A stretch of DNA of 64,000 nt from Brasenia schreberi (GCA_036023115.1 JAYKKT010000091.1:33107001-33171000); one strand, 5' to 3'. Counted from the stretch's first letter, positions 13,701 to 24,400 are shown. The notes: generated from the letters alone by a model not told the origin. A program made the numbers and translations.

Positions 13701-16700
13701 AAGGGTCCCTAGGCGTATCGTATAGGCGATACGTGTCATATCATGCGATACAGTACGATAACCTTTATCTTACGATACAGTGCAATACAGCTAACGTTGA
13801 TCTGCATAGTGTTGGATCTTCCAGTTTCTCTCCTTTCACTGCTCTCAATTTTATTCTAAGTATTTCTTTTATATCTACCTTCTTATCAATTAGTCATGAT
13901 CAGTTAATAATATCACTTGCAAATTTTGTTTAAAACATAAAATATCCTCTATCACTACCACTATGTACAATTTTAATTCCCAAAAAATTACTAAAAATTC
14001 TGTGATCTTTCATTTCAAATTCTTCGTGAAAATCTCTTTTAACTTAAAGTATATCACCTTAATCACTTCTAGTGGTGATAATGTCATCAACATACAAAAA
14101 CATAATTACTATACTTGCATCTGATTTTCTAACAAACGAGGTTATGTTAGTATAGTAGGATATAAACTTATCTGCATGCATGAAACTTTTAAATTTGTTA
14201 AACCAAGCCTTAGGAGCTTCCTTAAGACCATACAAAATCTTATTTAATCTAAGAACATGATTTTCGAGAATTAAGTCCCGAAGGAGAAATCATATAACTC
14301 TTCGTTTAGTTTACCAAACAACATTCTTATATCTAATTGAAAGATTTTCCACTTCCTAATAGCACTAAGGGTTATTATAATTCTTATAATAGTCTTTCTA
14401 GCAACAGGAGCAAAAGTTTACTCATAATTTATTCCATATTGTTAAGTATATCATTTAGCTACTCGTTTAACTTTATATCTTTCTATGGTATCATCACTAT
14501 GAGTTTTTACCTTGGATATCCATCTACATCCAATTAGTTTATTATCCTTAGGTTTAGGTACAATTTCCAGTATGAGCCTTATCTAAAGCCTTTAATTTTT
14601 CTTGCATAGCATTTTCCCACTCCCATATGTCCTTGGCTTGATTATAAGAACATATGCCCTTGGCTTGATTATAAGAATTTGGTTATTGAACTTGTTGAAT
14701 GATGAGATTTCTTCTTTGAGGTTCAAAGGTTTCATAGGAAACAAATTTTTGTGTGGTCTTATGATTCTAGAGGGTATTCTTACATTTTTTTGTCTTCTAG
14801 TGTAGAATAGAGTAAAAGGTTCTATGATCTTTCTAGGCTCCTTGTTTTCTCCTATTTCTAAATCGGTGTACTCATCTTGTTGTTTAGGATCTATGGTTCA
14901 TTGATTTTAACTATCTTCATTATCACTATCTTAGATTTATAATGTCATTATGAAATGTATATTTTTATCTTCTTTTAGATTTATATCATTAAAAAAATGG
15001 TATATTTTTCTTTATCTTCATGGCTAGAGTCATAATAGTAATCTTTTTCTATAAATTTCACATATCTTAACACATATAGTTTGTCTTCTTTTGGATAAAA
15101 ACACCTATAATCATTTTTGTCAACTCGATACCCTAGTTTATTAGGTACATGACGGTTAGGGTTAGCTTTCGCCCATAAGTACTTAGGTATTTTACTAACA
15201 ATCAAAAGAGTTCTAATAGTTTCTATAATATTTCTATGTTTTCGTTCGACCAAACCATTTCGTTGTAGGGTTTTCATGCAAGATTTTTGGTACAAAATTA
15301 TATTTGTTTCTAAATAATTTTGAAATTCTTTTGACATATACTCACCACTAAAATCTGATCTCAAAATCTTAAGAGTAGTGTTGAATTGATTTCTAATATG
15401 TTGTAAAATATCAAAAAGTTTCTAAAGTTTATTTATGTTTCAAATGATATATCCAAGTATATCTACTAAAATCATCTATAAAAGTCACATAGTATCCCAC
15501 TCCTTAGATACAATATCCCACTCCTCATTTAGATACAATAGGAGTTGATCCTCAATCATCGAAATACACAATTCAAAAGGCTTACTTACAATAAAATTTC
15601 TTTTACCGAAAGGTATATGATGCAACTTTCGAAGAATACACTCTTTGCAAACAAAAACTTTAACTTTATTATTTGGTTACACAATTTGTTTATATCAAAG
15701 TGACCAAATCTTTTGTGCCAAAGAGTTGGGTCATAAACTGCACTGCAATTTTCAAAATTTGACACAACCAAATTTTACATTTTGTACAATCTGGTTTCTC
15801 TATGTCCTTGTCCAATCACCTTTTTCGATAGATAATCCTCTACCACATAATTTTTTGATAAGAAAGTTATTATACATCCGTTGTCACAAATTTGAGCAAC
15901 TAAAAGTATAATAAGATTAAGTTTTGGCATAAAACTCACTTTGGGTACTTTGAAATCTTTATTTTCAAAACTTTCAATTTTTAAGTCTTTACCTTCGACT
16001 GTAAAAACATACTTATTAGAATTCTTTTGACAAGTATTTTAAAAAATTATGTTTGTGTCATGTGAAAGGATGCACCCGAGTTTAAAAACAAAGACATGCC
16101 TTGAGAATTTATTGATAGTACATTTTCGGATATGCTAGCTACTTTAAATATCTCTTATAATATATGCCTTATGTTAGAAGGTAGTGATCCTCTAAGACGA
16201 CCATATTATCGTTTTTCTTATCAAAATTGGGCAAATGGTCTTGGTGTGCCCACTGACTTTGCAAGAGTGGCAAATGGTACTTTTGTTGGGCCATGAAATT
16301 GTGGGTCTCAATGTAGTTCTTGGCTTGCCTTTCAATATTCTTGTGACGGCTTTGGAAGTATGACTTTAGGTTTGCACCTAGTCTAAATGTGGCAAGAACG
16401 ACTCCTTTGAAAGTATTCAGATTAATCTCGTTTATTCCATAACTAGATCTGCAAGGAACCCATCCTCCTTGAGTCTCGATTTTCTATGGATTAAATTGGA
16501 TCATATATTTTAAATTCCTCTCTAAGACTCGACATAAATAAAAATAAATATTGATTATCTAGATACTCTTCAATTTCATCCATTTTTTGTAGTTTTCAAA
16601 TTTATCAAACTTTAAAATTGATTTCATAACTCAAAAAAAACGTTGTGGTAATCTCTAATACTCAAGTTGCCTTGGTTAAGAGCATCATTTTTTCCATTAA

Positions 16701-19700
16701 ATTGATTTAAAAATCAAAATCATTTTGGAAATATATTTTCTTCAAATATTTCAAGTTTTAAAATCATTTTTAAAAATGTTAATTGTATTTCTAAGCTTCT
16801 CATCTACATTTTGACAAATGATCAAAGTATTTTATGTTTATTTTTTCCCATATTTTTAAATTTTCTTTGTATTTTTTTGGACCTCGATGATTTCATCGTC
16901 ACCAAGCCCATCAATAAGCAAATTAGATTCTTAAATAATGTCATAACATAATCCCAATAATCTTTGGATAGAAAATACTTTTTAATCATTCAAATAACAA
17001 TTTAAATCAAGCAAACAACAAAACACTTCATTTTTGCTTTGCACTGCTCACAAAGACGAGTTTTTAAGGGTTACCACAACCTTTAAATGATGAAAATAAG
17101 AACACACGATTTTTCCAAAGTCTTTTCAAGTCGGGGACAAGTTTCCCAATGCAATCATGTTCAATGATTTACTTCTACAATCAATACACCAAACAATTGG
17201 TGTTCAAACACAAAGTAAAATCAAACGAATAACCAATGAATCAAATAACCATGGTATTGTCCCAAAATTAGCATGCATTTAATGAAGGTTGTGGCTCTAT
17301 TCATAGAGCAAGAATGGGAATTTATAGTAGCAAGAAGGGAAAGAGAGAGAGAGAGAGAGAGAGAGGAGAGTTGTTGGGGGGAGAGGAGAGTTGTTGGGGC
17401 TCCCCCAAGAGCTAGTTGGAGCCAACAGTCCCTTGGCAAAGGCCCTAGTGGTTGGGCCAAATAGACTGAGATCAACGGGCCTTAGTGGCCCGTTTCCTAT
17501 TACACTTTAACACATCCATCACCTCTTCTCTCATTTCCTTGATTATTCAAATTCGACATTTAGTCTCACCTTTGGATGTCTCATACCATCTCAGCTAATT
17601 AGTCAAATCTTCTCGTGATCTCCTGCAGGTTTTCAGTTTGCTGATTGACGGAACACTCTACTCCTTTCATTCATTGCTCCATGTCAAAAGTCAAAAGAGA
17701 GTGCTTGCCAAGTCAAGACAAGGCTCTAATACCAATTGACGAAACACAAGCATCTTTAACAGAAACACGAGAGAACAAGAAAATATCAAAACATATGATG
17801 CAACCTTTGTGCATGACTGCATGACACAATTTTTATAGACTAGCCTAAGGACTGAATTCATTACTAATAAAACTGGAGAAGGCTTCCCTATTAACTCAAT
17901 CTTGAAATGTTTTGCTAAACTTTAGACTTCACAAACATTAATCATGTGTGACGGGGAAGATTTTCCAGACTTGGGTACTCACAAACATTAATTTTGTATT
18001 GCGTATCTGAGAATGTTCCCGAAACTTAGGTATTCACAAACATTAATTATGTTTCTAGGAATCCACCATTAACTCTGATCTGACTTGTCTTTGACTAGAG
18101 ATGATAATCCTGCATCACTTATAGACCCCAATAACATCAGGTCCTGCCTCCAGGAAAGGGCCAGAAATTTCTGGCCTAGTTCTGCATTTTTCAGGGCCGA
18201 GCAATGCTGGGCCCATTTGACATCTATACCTAAAACTCAAAAAATCACGTTGGAAGGGAAGTAGAAAATGGTGAAGATAACAATGATAGTTACAGTTTTG
18301 ATCGAAGATGTGTCACTGAGAAATGGTCTAAGATTGATGATCTAATGTTATCTTTGATGCATATGGATGAAACTGTCATGAATCTGATGATTAGATATGA
18401 TTTACTTGTTCCTTTGTCAACTTTCAGTATTATCTCAATTGTTATTGTATTTATCTATATGCCTTAATCTAACAATTGCGTTAATCCATGTTACTGGATG
18501 TTGTTCTTTCTTTTTTGCTGACAATATTTGACTTTTCTTGATTGTTGAATTTGTTATAATGTCTGACAATTTTAAATCATTTTTTATTTATTACATACAG
18601 AAAAAAAAGTGTATCCATACAATGTCTACAATCCCAAAAAAGGAGTATTACAATGTTACAGAATACAGCATGATAGATGTATATTGTTGTCATGTACACC
18701 ATGGGGTCCAATATGTTGTTTGAAAAATTAGTGAGCCACACTTCCAAGCTGTTCAGTAGTTCACATAATGAAGGATAGAAGAATCCAAGGAAAAAATAAT
18801 GGTGTTAAGTGTATGGCAATGTCACCAACAAACCTCAGGCAGCTCGTTTTCTGGTGGCCTCTCCTGAAACTGTACACTGGGTGCATGTCGAAGCTTTGAT
18901 AGATTTTCTAGCAGTTTGGTTCTAGTGTCATCCAGCAATTGCTTTGTATTCTTGTTCTCCATGTTACTTGGAGTAACATGAAGAGTATAATCTGGCCCAA
19001 AGTATTCATAGTATTCATGTGTTGGCATTTTATCATCAACTTCAACACCGACTGCAACACCAGTCTGCTCAAAATCAAAGAAAACTACTTCAAGATTTCA
19101 AATAACAAGAACTGGCAAAACTTAAACTTCAAATGTCAAGCACATCAAAATCAATGTTTCTATTCAAAATAGAAAAAATATAAAATTGCACATCGTTATC
19201 TCTATCACTCCATAAAGATAATATGAATCTTATGCCTCATACACCAAATGAGCATTATTAGTATTTCCTCCCAAATGTGTTTAGAAAGAAAATAGAGTCA
19301 GTATATGAGTATTTGCAGAAATCCCAAACAAACTGCAAAATATAATAGTCAGCACATTCTAATTCACAGCAGTTGAAGTATTCCCATAACTTAGCATAAG
19401 AGTACCTCATAGCACCAACAGCGAGCAACATTACGGATCGTATATCCACCTCCACCAAGTAACAACAATGGAACGTTAAAGGATCTCATGTATTTGACAC
19501 ACTCTGCATGGCCTTTGATAGACAGGTTGAAGCAGCCCAAGCGATCACCAGACAAGGAGTCTGCACCACATTGGAGGACAACAGCTCCAGGTCGAAAAAC
19601 TTCCATCACTTTCCCTATGATCGGTTTGAACAAGAATTGGTAGCTATCGTCATCAATTCCGTCATCCAGAGGTACGTTTAGAGAGTAGTATTTCCCTTTT

Positions 19701-20799
19701 CCAGTCCCGGTGTCACGAATGTCACCTGTACCAGGAAAATAGTCCCCAAACTTATGAAAGGAAACTGTCATGACTCTGTCAGTGGTATAGAAGGCTTCTT
19801 CAACCCCATCACCATGATGGATGTCAATATCAACATACAGAACCCGCTGCAATTTGCAGATGAAGAGAAGATTTCAAATTTGTCTCCGATAAAATAAGCA
19901 GAGAAATTAGAACAACAAGGATCACGTTTTTTACAGTAAATACTCCAAAAAAGCACAATGTCATCATGCATGAGAGAGTCACAATGACCACCAAGAAATT
20001 ACTGTACAAACAATGGGAACATTGGAAAGTATTAACATCTAATAATGCTTTAATTTAGGGCAAAATCCAACCAATAGCAGATGCCAGACTACATATGACA
20101 AAAGCAACCTGCAGCATATGAATGTATAGGAACATACACACACATCCAGAGGCAGAATTATGCAGATTAATAGGCTGCCATATTTGGCGAATTGGCATGC
20201 ATACATCACCCTTTTAACGTTAGATCAAAATCAATAAGTATAAGTCAAAAAGTATTAAGAAGCAAACATACCTCATGCTGCTTAAGAAGTTCCAATATGG
20301 CCAATACTATATCATTAACATAACAAAAACCAGAAGCCTCACATTTCTTAGCATGATGAAGACCACCAGCCCAATTGATTGCAATATCACATTGGCCATG
20401 GTTTAACTTAACCGCACCACCTACTGAGCCACCTGCATAAGTCTGGCAAAAGGAATAAAGACCATCAAAAACTGGGCAATCTTCTCCAACATTGAACCTT
20501 TTCAACTGCCTCATTTGGTCCTGTTGTGTCTCGGGTGTTATTCCCCTGAGGAAGGCCACATAATCATCTGCATGAAACCTGCACAAATCTCTGTCCCTCG
20601 CAGGAAATGGCTTGAAAACTTGCATGTGATGAAGCAAGCCATAGTTAGCCAGAAGTGCATGAGTCATCCGAATACGATGAGGCTTCATAGGATGACCTTG
20701 CCCATAGTAATAATTACCAATCTCTGGATCATAAAAGTATGCCACTCTCCTCTTCACGCTATCAGGACCAGATGGAAGAGAGTTACCACCAGTGTCCAT
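115..20799 (-). CDS. HDA19: Class I (RPD3-type) histone deacetylase, HDA19-like, 7 coding exons
   Basis: Seven exons join in one open frame of 492 codons: 20799-20272, 19846-19406, 19064-18834, 1769-1678, 1594-1537, 608-537, 171-115 (TGA at 117-115). All introns are GT-AG and the phases agree. The start is the ATG at 20799, giving [13 protein letters not shown] as in plant HDA19. The zinc-dependent deacetylase domain fills exons 1-3 (residues about 18-390). Visible catalytic features are GGLHH (H148, H149), DIDIHHGDG (D184, H186), [10 protein letters not shown] (D272) and GGGGYTIRN (Y311). Exons 4-7 encode the variable acidic tail, starting [24 protein letters not shown] is typical of HDA19. 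Arabidopsis HDA19 is about 501 residues, so the length fits. Known family role: nuclear removal of acetyl groups from histone H3/H4 lysines in corepressor complexes (TOPLESS, SIN3, LEUNIG types). Intron 3 is about 17 kb of transposons. Exons 4-7 are short and rest on splice signals plus weak similarity, so they are less certain than exons 1-3. Confidence 0.93.
5790..6943 (+). mobile_element. hAT deletion derivative I, inserted in copia-1 RNase H
   Basis: The 1154-bp element is flanked by an 8-bp target duplication, ATTGGGAA (5782-5789) and ATTGGGAG (6944-6951), the size typical of hAT. Its ends are TAGTGTTATCTG and, reversed, CAGTGTTGTCTG. Both ends are rich in short GTATCGTATGATACG palindromes. 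It has lost the transposase but keeps a decayed copy of the last acidic reading frame of the parent element (about 6440-6640). Removing it rejoins the RNase H frame of copia-1. Confidence 0.85.
7210..7533 (+). repeat. 3' LTR of copia-1 (left part)
   Basis: The LTR starts TGTTTGAAG directly after the polypurine tract. It contains an AT-rich promoter-like stretch and a GA repeat at about 7341-7359. It is cut at 7533 by an RTE LINE insertion; the rest probably continues after 8474. No second LTR copy remains for comparison. Confidence 0.6.
7534..8458 (+). mobile_element. 5'-truncated RTE-clade LINE fragment with target duplication
   Basis: The sequence matches the 3' half of the RTE LINE at 37.8-40.6 kb: the end of the reverse transcriptase palm (VPWCMLF-like), the thumb region and the C-terminal part, ending with the family tail TATGGGAAAAGGCTTCG and TTG-like repeats. 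It is flanked by the 15-bp duplications ATTGGGAGTGGCCAA (7519-7533) and ATTGAGAGTGGCCAA (8459-8473), which differ at one base. Stops and a short internal duplication break the frame. Confidence 0.85.
8614..8964 (-). repeat. 3' LTR of the gypsy-like element
   Basis: About 350 bp, aligned with 17737-18118 by eye. It ends TCCTGCATCA and is followed inward by the purine-rich TTCCCTCCCTCCTGA (polypurine tract on the minus strand). Confidence 0.7.
9242..9355 (-). mobile_element. 114-bp RTE LINE insertion with perfect 14-bp target duplication
   Basis: The element is the last part of the RTE family read on the minus strand, with the (TTG) tail appearing as ACAACAACTAAGCCTTTTCC. TTTTTTGGGGATTA occurs on both sides (9228-9241 and 9356-9369) without a mismatch. 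It sits in the remnant internal region of the gypsy-like element. Confidence 0.9.
9608..10031 (-). repeat. 3' LTR of copia-2
   Basis: The inner boundary is clear: TGTTAAAATG on the minus strand follows a purine tract. The LTR holds a GA-rich stretch and GGCTAGTTG repeats shared with 17045-17512. The outer (left) end is a best guess. Confidence 0.65.
10655..13799 (-). mobile_element. hAT transposon with transposase remnants, nested in copia-2
   Basis: The left end, CAGTGTTATTCGACG, matches the terminus of the derivatives at 5790 and 32584; the right end is a diverged form (AGCTAACGTTG). Both ends carry the GATACG-rich palindromes of this family. It encodes, on the minus strand, a BED-type finger (13215-12967), a DUF659-type core (12502-12263) and a hAT C-terminal dimerisation domain (11478-11275), then an acidic tail frame (11126-10911). 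It is about 3.1 kb, the only member here with transposase. An 8-bp target duplication is not evident. Confidence 0.8.
10911..13215 (-). pseudogene. hAT-family transposase, broken
   Basis: Pieces in order on the minus strand: [19 protein letters not shown] (about 13213-13150) is the second half of a BED zinc finger. [16 protein letters not shown] and PCTTHCL (12502-12263) match the DUF659 part of hAT transposases, with the catalytic-core TDNA motif. [10 protein letters not shown] follows at 12323-12063. [20 protein letters not shown] and [20 protein letters not shown] (11478-11275) are the dimerisation domain. A 71-residue acidic tail with [17 protein letters not shown] ends it (11126-10911). 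Frameshifts separate the pieces, so it is presumably inactive. Plant transposases of this type are nuclear DNA-binding enzymes that cut and paste their own element. Confidence 0.8.
14981..15771 (-). pseudogene. Copia-2 GAG-pre-integrase and integrase fragments
   Basis: 15771-15586 encodes [20 protein letters not shown], the pre-integrase motif. 15364-14981 encodes the second half of the integrase core, with [17 protein letters not shown] (catalytic Asp within RSDFSGEY) and [18 protein letters not shown] (catalytic Glu region), followed by the linker to reverse transcriptase. The pieces are in different frames and the element cannot make a complete polyprotein. Confidence 0.75.
17045..17512 (-). 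repeat. 5' LTR of copia-2
   Basis: The LTR matches 9608-10031, with a (GA)n run at about 17346-17366 and a local duplication of GGAGAGTTGTTGGGG. The 5' end (17512 on the plus strand) is equivalent to 10031. No clear primer site was found at its inner side. Confidence 0.65.
17737..18118 (-). repeat. 5' LTR of the gypsy-like element
   Basis: 382 bp starting TGACGAAACACAAG and ending TCCTGCATCA on the plus strand. A candidate primer-binding site (TTGGTATTAGAGCC on the minus strand, about 17722-17737) lies on its inner side. The flanks show no convincing 5-bp target duplication with the left LTR. Confidence 0.75.
18119..18833 (-). other. Intron 3 remnant next to exon 3
   Basis: About 700 bp between the gypsy LTR and the exon 3 donor. 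I see AT-rich sequence with a 61-codon chance ORF and no recognisable transposon domain. This may be the original intron, or part of it. Confidence 0.4.
18834..20799 (-). CDS. HDA19: HDA19-like exons 1-3 (catalytic domain block)
   Basis: Exon 1 (20799-20272, 176 codons) ends LLKQHE before a GTATGT donor. Exon 2 (19846-19406, 147 codons) runs from [14 protein letters not shown] to CWCYE before GTACTC. Exon 3 (19064-18834, 77 codons) runs from [14 protein letters not shown] to PENELPE before GTTTGT. All three introns are phase 0. Introns 1 and 2 are 425 and 341 bp, an ordinary size, in contrast to intron 3. No stop, frameshift or substituted catalytic residue was seen. These exons alone encode the whole deacetylase fold. 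Confidence 0.96.
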
Positions 20800-20866
20800 G
20801 GGTAGATGCGGTCACACCTCTTATTTGAGGAGTGATCTCTAAGGCCTCCAAAAAAAGAAAAACCCA

Positions 20867-23800
20867 CTGTTAGGGAAGTTAGGTCAATATTTATAGACAA
20901 TTAAATAGGCATCATGTGCAGCTGGTCATCTCCAAGCAGTTCATGAAGCAAACCTTACAATAGATCCAGTTTTTTTCATATGAACCAGAGGTTGAATCAA
21001 ATAAGGGTGAAAACCCTTTTAACACTGTTCAAAACCTATCCTACTCATTGCCAACAGAACTACATACAAATGATGTGAACTTTTAACAGATGCAGAATCT
21101 CCTGAAACCTCTTCCATCAAGCCAATTATAAGCAGATTGACCTAAGACTTGGCAAAAAGAAGAGAGCACCAGAACCCCAATGAGGTGGCACTTGTTTGGC
21201 ACATGAATACAATTTCTTGCGCTCAAGATTAATAACATCTCAAGCAATGCAGTTAGAGTTCTTATTAGTCCAAGAATTAATTCATCCAATACAAAGGACA
21301 AGCTCAAAGAAAGAAAATGGGTAATCAAAGATCATTGATTCACGGGGAAGACCAGTAAACTAAGAAAGCATCATAATAGCAAGGTGTAGAGACACATCAT
21401 CTTTTGTTGGTTGCAGCAAATCTTAACCAAAGGTCTGTACTTATTTAGTACTAGCTAGGTGTTTGGATCTCCAAAGAGGGAACTAGTACTTGTGGAACAT
21501 GCCTTTAACTGAAATTATTGAGACCCAAGTCTAAAGATAGTTTGGATTTTAATGAAGTTAACATGTTCAACAATTTCAATGGCATCTAACAAATTTCTAA
21601 AATCACAATATGTTCTCCCCTAGTTGATTTCAATCAAGAAAATGTAATGGTTGGTCCTTACAACCAAACACTGATCTCAATAGTCACCTCTTTGGGTGTT
21701 CCTAACAACATGTCAACAACAACAACTAAGCCTTTTCCCATACTAGGTGGGGTTGGCTATATGAATTCTTTGTTTCTGTAAAGCTCGATCATGTGTCATG
21801 TTAACCATTAAAACAATATAAGCTAAATCATGTTTTATTGTTTTCTTCCAACACTTTTGTGGCCTCTCTTCCTCTTTTAATATTTTCACAATCTAATTTC
21901 TCATACTTTCTTACCGAAACATCCTTTGGTCGTTTCTACGTGTCCAAAGTTCAAACCATCTTAAACGATTTTCTCTCATTTTGTCATCTATTGGTGGCTG
22001 GTGCCACTTCCAATTTGTTTCTACTAACCTCATTATGTATACAGTGTTTCCTTGTGTGAATGTCAACCAATAGTTGCCATGAATGCCTTGATATCCTAAT
22101 GCCTTTCTACCGACATATCCATTTTGAACAAATCATCTCTTGTTGTGGAATATTTTGAATAACATTAGCCAACTCCTCCTAAAATGCCTTTTTTAGCTAT
22201 CTTATAGTCATGCTTGGGGTGCATAAACAATAACAATATTTAAAGTCTCTACTCCTAATAGGGTAATACTAATTTCACCATTATAATTCAGTCACTATGT
22301 CATTATATGTTTACTATACTTTCTTTTAAGTCTTTATTTACAATAATATTAACTCCATCATTTCCTGAATACTATAATTTAAAATGCGTGTTCTCAATCT
22401 CCTTTGTTTTTCGCTAACCGACTTTGTCTCTTATAAATAAAGAATGTGAACCTTTCTCCTAATCATTGTATCTACCACCTCCATAGGACTAGCTTTCTTA
22501 CCCCACATTCGTTCATGCTTCAAATGTGAAAACCTCCTCTGCAATTTATTCACTACATTCGAGCATCATTGTAATAGCACTAACTTCTTTACCCACATAT
22601 GCCCATGATGTGGGAACCCTTTCTATGCAATTGATTCACTACATCTGAGCGAAGATGTAGAGGCATTTGCTTACTTTTCATTGCATTCGGGATCTTCAAT
22701 GTGTCGCTAATAGAGGATGTCCCAAAGCAATTCTCACAATATCTAGCATCAATGATAGATAAATCAGACATGTTTTATGCTGTCATAAGCCTAAATGCAA
22801 AAAATTGTCTCCAAGAAATGCAAATATTCAAAAGAATGCAAATGTTGCCCAATTATTAACAAAGGAAAAACAAAAGATACTATGTACTCCCCACATCTGC
22901 AAGTGCACTGATTGATAGACTCATCTTTGACACTTTGCCAACTAAAATCAAGGTGCTGCAACCTCGATTCTTCCATGGTATTTTTCAACTTTAGAATATG
23001 ATAAAAAACATGTCACAAGCGTCACCTTACCTAAGCATACCTAACTTTGGAGTTCGGAATCTTCGGATGGAATCCAGTGCATTAATGCTAGAAATATTGC
23101 ACCTTTTGAGACCCTACAAAGTTTTACACTGGCTATCACTTACATAATGCAACCCTCCTTCTTTATCGGGGCTTGAACCACCGTGCAAGAATGATTCCTT
23201 ACATGGGCTCACCAACAAATCATGCAAAAATCACCAAAATCATAAAACTGGTTTGGCACCTGACTGTAGGCTAGGAGTTAAGTGTTCAGGGTTTTTAACT
23301 GCTAGGGTCTGTCAAATTCCAGGTTTCGTTGAAAAAACAACCCATCAGGTTGAAATCAAGTTGTGGGTGTGCATGAGACAACTCATCGAGTTGAAATCAA
23401 GTTGTGCATATTTGTGTGTTTGTGTGTGTGAGAGAGAGAGAGAAAAAGAGGACTCCCCATTATATTAGAAACAAATCTCTTAATTACACAAATAAGGGGA
23501 TGCTAGGGTTTCAAGATATCCATTTCTAGGGTGAGGAGTTGCAATACACATGAGAGAGAAAGAACAGTACGAAAGTGTGAAGGGGAGATTTCTTTGAGAA
23601 AGAAAGGGAGGCGTTGTTGGGAGACAAGGGACTTCCTCAGGGTGAACTCTAAAAAAATGGGAGAGACAAGGAACAATGATGGCGTCTATATAAAGCACAA
23701 TAGAATGCAGGGAGCATTCTAAGCATGTCCTCAGGAGGAAATTTTTAGATAAATAAACGATATCTCTTGTTATGTTTGAATCATAAGAAGGAAAACTATG

Positions 23801-24224
23801 GTTCACCACAAAAAATATAAAAAAATCTACCGCCACAAAGACAGCAGATCGTTTTCTGCGATCACCACCATCAATCACAAGACTGCTTCCCGTGGTTCCC
23901 CATCATCCAGATGATCTCAACAGTCCTAAATCACCACCCACATATCTAAACAAGCTCAATAAAATAGGCATTCCTAAACTGGAAGATGTTTTACTTAACA
24001 CATACATATTAGTAGAACATAACCTAAGACCCAAAAACCATCAGTTCTACAAATCTTAAAATTCGATCAAACTAATACCATGAAAAGAGGTTACCACAGA
24101 TAGATAGATAAATAGAGAGAGAGACCTAAACGAAGCATGAACTTGCCATTGAAAACAGAAAAAGCAAGAAGTGCTACTCTCAAAAAAACAAAGGGGAAGA
24201 TAGAAAATGGAAGAAAAAACTCAC
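20867..24224 (-). other. Candidate 5' UTR intron of the HDA19-like gene
   Basis: Bounded by GTGAGT at 24224 and CCCTAACAG ending at 20867. It holds an internally deleted RTE LINE (about 21716-22790), GT/GA microsatellite sequence at 23417-23450, and a second leader-like stretch near 23.5-23.7 kb containing the telo-box AAACCCTAG on the minus strand. No coding sequence was recognised. Confidence 0.45.
21716..22790 (-). mobile_element. Internally deleted RTE LINE in the 5' UTR intron
   Basis: 22771-22589 (minus) encodes a leader peptide region related to that at 37.85-38.0 kb (NCFGTSSISDTLKIPNA versus HCFGASSPSDVLQSPNT). The same partial tandem repeat of the leader (GTAGTGAATCAATTGCAGAG type) follows. 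The left end is the family 3' tail (AACAACAACTAAGCCTTTTC at 21718-21737). Most endonuclease and reverse transcriptase coding sequence is absent, since the whole is only about 1.1 kb. Confidence 0.7.
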
Positions 24225-24400
24225 CCGAGCTTTCTATCAACTTGAAGAAGTCTAGCCGCCAAAGGAAAGGAGAAAGAGGGGGGAGGGAGAAGGAGAAGCA
24301 CAGCGAGGAAACCAGAAGGTGGTCCTCCTCGATGGAGAGAACACAACGCAAGAGCGAGTATATATATATAAAGAGAGAGAGAGAGCGCACTAATTCATAC
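24219..24400 (-). promoter_or_regulatory. Candidate promoter, 5' UTR exon and splice donor of the HDA19-like gene
   Basis: On the minus strand a TATATATATA stretch near 24360-24370 is followed by a CT-rich leader typical of plant 5' UTRs. This ends in GCTCGG and a strong GTGAGT donor at 24224-24219. A matching acceptor (CCCTAACAG, ending at 20867) lies 67 bp upstream of the HDA19 start codon. This predicts a non-coding first exon of about 100 bp and a 3.4-kb 5' UTR intron. No coding evidence can support this, so it rests on sequence signals and position only. A second TATA-like leader lies near 23.69 kb. Confidence 0.5.

Larger units (their letters stand above)
9608..17512 (-). mobile_element. 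Copia-2: Ty1-copia retrotransposon with both LTRs, interrupted by a hAT element
   Basis: Related LTRs lie at about 9608-10031 and 17045-17512, sharing GGTATTGTCCCAAAATTA and CATAGAGCAAGAATG. Read on the minus strand the order is gag (about 17000-15950), GAG-pre-integrase [14 protein letters not shown] (15771-15586), integrase (about 15580-14981, with [17 protein letters not shown]), reverse transcriptase (about 14640-13810) and RNase H (about 10500-10040, with [12 protein letters not shown] and [11 protein letters not shown]). A purine tract GGGGTG precedes the 3' LTR (TGTTAAAATG). RT and RNase H are separated by the hAT element 10655-13799. All frames are broken. Outer LTR limits are approximate. 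Confidence 0.82.
8614..18118 (-). mobile_element. Gypsy-like LTR retrotransposon, internally deleted and host to nested insertions
   Basis: Two related LTRs in the same orientation, 8614-8964 and 17737-18118, share long matches such as TTTTTATAGACTAGCCTAAG and CACAAACATTAAT. The right copy is bounded TG...CA and, on its inner side, abuts a primer-like TTGGTATTAGAGCC read on the minus strand. Next to it (17736-17513) is gag-like leader sequence. The inner side of the left LTR follows a purine tract and a short frame resembling gag ([12 protein letters not shown]) joined to a pol C-terminus, so most of pol is missing. Other insertions account for the rest of the length. Assignment to gypsy rather than another LTR family rests on these short stretches. 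Confidence 0.65.
1770..18833 (-). other. Giant intron 3 of the HDA19-like gene, filled with nested transposons
   Basis: The intron starts at the donor after codon GAG (18834) and ends at the acceptor before 1769, about 17.06 kb, phase 0. Reading from the left it holds copia-1 with a hAT derivative inside, an RTE LINE fragment, and a gypsy-like element from 8614 to 18118. The gypsy element contains a 114-bp LINE insertion and copia-2, and copia-2 contains a hAT transposase element. Only about 30 bp next to exon 4 and about 700 bp next to exon 3 (18119-18833) show no obvious transposon. The exon-4 end keeps a plausible branch point (TGACTAAT) before the acceptor. Confidence 0.85.

Noticed and set aside
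10647..13807. 8-bp target duplication for the large hAT element
   Set aside because: Flanks ACATGTAC and ATCTGCAT match at only four positions, too weak to claim.
17273..17464. ORF rich in Arg-Glu repeats
   Set aside because: It is the translation of a (GA)n run inside the copia-2 LTR.
23480..23878. 132-codon ORF on the minus strand
   Set aside because: It coincides with a CT-rich leader-like sequence in the presumed 5' UTR intron; no protein family recognised.
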